From: Ruegeria atlantica
Lineage (GTDB): Bacteria; Pseudomonadota; Alphaproteobacteria; Rhodobacterales; Rhodobacteraceae
Direction of reading: 5' to 3'
Length of the DNA: 64,000 bases
Assembly: GCA_013032095.1 (NCBI GenBank)
Contig: WQBJ01000014.1
Location: 1-64,000, forward strand
Under the pieces are notes generated by a model that saw only the letters and a program-made list of their open reading frames with translations, did not search any database and was not told where the DNA came from. The position numbers were made by a program, and so were the translations under genes. This document shows, piece by piece, positions 61,576 through 64,000 of the stretch (its first letter is position 1; each line of letters begins with the position of its first letter).

Positions 61576-62775
61576 ATGTCGACGAAAGACCTGTTTGCTA
61601 CGCGGACATCGCGGATGAAGGCGTCCGAGATACGCGAGTTGCTCAAGTTGCTGGACCAGCCGGGGATTATTTCCTTCGCTGGTGGCATTCCTGATCCGGC
61701 TCTGTTTCCGGCAGAAGGCTTCGCCACGGCATTTCAGAATGCGTTGGGGGCGGACAGCCAGGCGCAGGCGCTGCAGTATTCGGTCAGCGAGGGTTACGTT
61801 CCCCTGCGTGAATGGCTGGTCGACCACATGCGCCAGATCGGCATCGAATGCGACCTCGACAACATCCTGATCACCTCGGGTTCGCAGCAGGCGCTAGACT
61901 ATCTGGGCAAGCTCTACCTGTCGCCGGGCGATACCGCTCTGGTTGGTTGGCCGACCTATTTGGGTGCGCTGGCAGCGTTCAACGCTTATGAGCCGCGTTT
62001 TGACCGGCTAAGCATCAACGGCAACCGAAGGGCAGCGGAATATACTGCGGCCGCAGGCGAGGGGGCGGTTAAGTTTGCCTATCTCTCACCTGATTTCGCC
62101 AACCCCACCGGAGAGACCGTGGACCTACGCGGTCGTAAGGCTCTGCTGGACCTAGCCGAAGAGTTGAACTGCGCAGTGATCGAGGACGGGGCTTATCAGG
62201 CCCTGCGCTATGACGGAGAGGCGATCCCCCCGGTTCTGGCGCTGGAACTGGCACGCAAGGGCTCGATCGAATCCTGTCGGACGATCTATTGCGGTAGTTT
62301 TTCAAAGACACTATCTCCGGGTTTGCGCGTCGGCTGGGTTGTGGCAGCCAAGCCGGTGATCTCGCAACTGGTGCTGATGAAACAGGCGGCCGATCTGCAT
62401 TCGGCGACAATCAATCAGATGGCCATCAATGAAGTGGCGCGGGCCTGTTTCGACACGCATATCCCCATGCTGCGCCGCGTCTACGGTGCGCGTCGCGATG
62501 CCATGCTGGAGGCACTGAATGAACAAATGCCAGATGGTGTGGAATGGACTAAACCTGAGGGCGGCATGTTCGTCTGGGTGACACTGCCCAAAGGCATGGA
62601 CGGGGCTGACTTGCTGGCCCGCGCGCTGGAGACGGTCAAAGTCGCATTCGTTCCCGGCGGGGCGTTCTTTCCAGACGAAACCGGAGCCAATACGATCCGG
62701 TTGAGCTTTTCCAACTCGGATGAAGCGACCATCCGCGAGGGTATTCGCCGGTTGGGAGAGGTCCTGCGCACCTGA
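61576..62775 (+). CDS. PLP-dependent aminotransferase (LysN/2-aminoadipate type)
   Basis: 399 residues from the ATG at 61576 (GGAGGGGACTC upstream; earlier frames rejected). Fold-type I: PISFAGGIPDP-like start (IISFAGGIPDPALFPAEGFA), SGSQQALDYLGKLYLSPGDT, FAYLSPDFANPTGETVDLRG, and PLP lysine in YCGSFSKTLSPGLRVGWVVA. It closely resembles the MocR-free 2-aminoadipate/aromatic aminotransferases. Substrate not certain; a dicarboxylic or branched amino acid is likely. Controlled by the divergent GntR regulator. Confidence 0.85.
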   Translation: MSTKDLFATRTSRMKASEIRELLKLLDQPGIISFAGGIPDPALFPAEGFATAFQNALGADSQAQALQYSVSEGYVPLREWLVDHMRQIGIECDLDNILITSGSQQALDYLGKLYLSPGDTALVGWPTYLGALAAFNAYEPRFDRLSINGNRRAAEYTAAAGEGAVKFAYLSPDFANPTGETVDLRGRKALLDLAEELNCAVIEDGAYQALRYDGEAIPPVLALELARKGSIESCRTIYCGSFSKTLSPGLRVGWVVAAKPVISQLVLMKQAADLHSATINQMAINEVARACFDTHIPMLRRVYGARRDAMLEALNEQMPDGVEWTKPEGGMFVWVTLPKGMDGADLLARALETVKVAFVPGGAFFPDETGANTIRLSFSNSDEATIREGIRRLGEVLRT

Positions 62776-62820
62776 TCGCAGGAAAGGATCTGTTAACCAT
62801 ATTGCGGTAAAGCTGGCCGC

Positions 62821-63231
62821 ATGATCCGGTATCTGTTTTTCCTATCGGTGCTGGCTGCCTGTTCGGCCGGCACCACCTATTTTCGTGACTTGCCAGCCAC
62901 TCGTGTGGCGGTTAATGGCAGCGTCTTTGACGTGCGTGTGCGCGGGGAATTGGCGGAGGCCGTGCGGGTCAACACACAATACGCGCCACGTCTTGGCCCG
63001 ATCCGGGATCGGGCTGGGTTGGCGATGGCACAGGTTTCGGGTTGCCCAATTCTGGACGTGCTGGGCGATGCTGCAGTTACAGTCGGTGTCCTGGGCTGTG
63101 ACCGTACAGCAGGGGAGCGTTTGTTGCTGACCTCTATCTCGACCCGAAACTATGAATGCATCGACTATGGCGTTTATGAGGACCTCGGCTCTGACTATGG
63201 CTATCAGGTTTTTGAGTGTACGCCGTACTGA
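62821..63231 (+). CDS. small lipoprotein, hypothetical
   Basis: 136 residues, MIRYLFFLSVLAACSAGTTY with lipobox Cys14. The mature part has four cysteines (SGCPILDVLG, LGCDRTAGER, YECIDYGVYE, FECTPY) and conserved-looking RVAVNGSVFDVRVRGELAEA, VNTQYAPRLGPIRDRAGLAM. The pairs suggest two disulfides in the periplasm. No known family. Same strand as the aminotransferase upstream but 45 bases away. Confidence 0.7.
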   Translation: MIRYLFFLSVLAACSAGTTYFRDLPATRVAVNGSVFDVRVRGELAEAVRVNTQYAPRLGPIRDRAGLAMAQVSGCPILDVLGDAAVTVGVLGCDRTAGERLLLTSISTRNYECIDYGVYEDLGSDYGYQVFECTPY

Positions 63232-63371
63232 AGTGCGCGTTTTCCTGCGCATTTCGGCAAGATATTGTGGATAAGTAGGGGTGATATCCCATATCCTGCG
63301 TAACTCCGTTGACTCAACCCCAATCCCTTGCGCAGACTTCAAAGACACAGGAATCATAGGACCCGTCGCCT

Positions 63372-64000
63372 TTGCGCTTCAGCAAACTCAAACTCACCGG
63401 CTTTAAAAGCTTTGTTGATCCGACCGATCTGATTATCGCGGATGGGTTGACCGGCGTGGTGGGGCCGAATGGTTGCGGCAAGTCGAACCTTCTGGAAGCT
63501 TTGCGCTGGGTAATGGGTGAGAACCGCCCCAAATCCATGCGTGGCGGCGCAATGGAGGATGTGATCTTTGCCGGTGCGGCCACGCGTCCGGCTCGCAACT
63601 TCGCCGAAGTTGTCCTGACCATGGACAACTCGGAGCGCCTAGCCCCTTCAGGCTTTAATGACAGCGACCAGCTTGAAATCGTCCGCCGCATAACGCGCGA
63701 CGTGGGCAGTGCCTACAAGACTAACGGCAAGGATGTGCGCGCGCGCGATGTGCAGATGCTGTTCGCGGATGCTTCGACCGGGGCTCATTCGCCTGCGCTG
63801 GTGGGACAGAACCGGATTGCCGAGCTTATCAACGCCAAACCGCGCGCCCGTCGTCGTATTTTGGAAGAGGCCGCAGGGATTTCGGGGCTCTATCAGCGTC
63901 GGCACGAGGCCGAGCTGAAACTCAAAGGCACCGAAGCCAACCTGACCCGCGTCGACGATGTGTTAGAGCAGTTGGGTACGCAGCTGGCACAACTTGCGCG
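63372..64000 (+). CDS. smc: chromosome segregation protein SMC, N-terminal part (cut by window edge)
   Basis: Reading from TTG at 63372: [20 protein letters not shown], then [20 protein letters not shown] (Walker A), the ATPase N-half with [16 protein letters not shown], and [40 protein letters not shown] leading into the first coiled coil. This is the N-terminal ABC-type head of bacterial SMC; about 209 residues are inside the window. A TTG start is preferred because homology begins exactly there. SMC compacts and resolves the chromosome with ScpAB. Confidence 0.92.
   Translation, partial: MRFSKLKLTGFKSFVDPTDLIIADGLTGVVGPNGCGKSNLLEALRWVMGENRPKSMRGGAMEDVIFAGAATRPARNFAEVVLTMDNSERLAPSGFNDSDQLEIVRRITRDVGSAYKTNGKDVRARDVQMLFADASTGAHSPALVGQNRIAELINAKPRARRRILEEAAGISGLYQRRHEAELKLKGTEANLTRVDDVLEQLGTQLAQLA

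Overview
The window is bacterial chromosome from an alphaproteobacterium, almost certainly a marine Roseobacter-group member of the Rhodobacterales (Ruegeria/Phaeobacter-like). The evidence is an F0 ATP synthase operon (atpI-B-E-X-F) with no F1 genes beside it, a MipZ division ATPase, malyl-CoA lyase of the ethylmalonyl-CoA route, taurine-pyruvate aminotransferase, a DmdB-like acyl-CoA ligase, a FYDLN-acid protein, a Hint-domain protein and many GntR/FCD regulators. Nothing was searched against a database. Names rest on motifs, length, gene order and remembered family sequences.

Layout. 1-1253 holds a truncated GntR gene divergent from a GlxA-type AraC regulator. 1254-6373 is a gene-poor, AT-richer accessory stretch with a tandem CBM-like/FG-GAP protein, orphan genes and degenerate DNA. 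It ends at tRNA-Ala(GGC), and an imperfect copy of the tRNA 3' end lies at 2275-2292, which suggests an old tRNA-linked insertion. 6591-13374 carries housekeeping and regulatory genes (FYDLN, YgjP-type peptidase, GntR, MltB-type transglycosylase, accA, AraC-GyrI, LysE/Lrp pair, PA14 protein). 13410-17571 pairs mclA with a divergent three-gene set, dgcN-dgcA-D-amino-acid transaminase, that fits D-glutamate catabolism. 17616-25366 has pyk, N-formylglutamate amidohydrolase, universal stress protein, an AGCS symporter, rpmI-rplT and small secreted proteins.

25491-36348 is catabolic: tpa, the DmdB-like ligase, and a homogentisate cluster (hmgA-lysE-fahA-FAD monooxygenase-DUF2783-DOPA dioxygenase-like) under a divergent MarR gene, followed by a class III adenylate cyclase. 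36540-42537 holds two AEC carriers, MipZ, an MFS exporter and a Hint-domain protein. 42737-50269 is the ffh-rpsP-rimM-trmD-rplS-rpmE ribosome-biogenesis region, here interleaved with chorismate mutase, a GNAT enzyme, bluB, a 49-residue membrane protein, a sulfotransferase and an opposing GH25 lysozyme lipoprotein. 50528-56504 has nucleosidase, prolyl-tRNA editing, racemase, azoreductase, LysR, DMT transporter, stress protein and ArsR genes. 56509-57165 is an orphan Imm11-like gene. 57529-60102 is the F0 operon. The window ends with a GntR/aminotransferase pair that shares two matching operators and with the start of smc.

No CRISPR array, phage, intact insertion sequence or defence cassette was seen. 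The best candidates for undescribed biology are the tRNA-linked island, the structured leader of ffh, the small membrane protein between bluB and rimM, the DgcN/DgcA/transaminase set with its 19-bp palindrome, and the orphan Imm11-like and Hint proteins.
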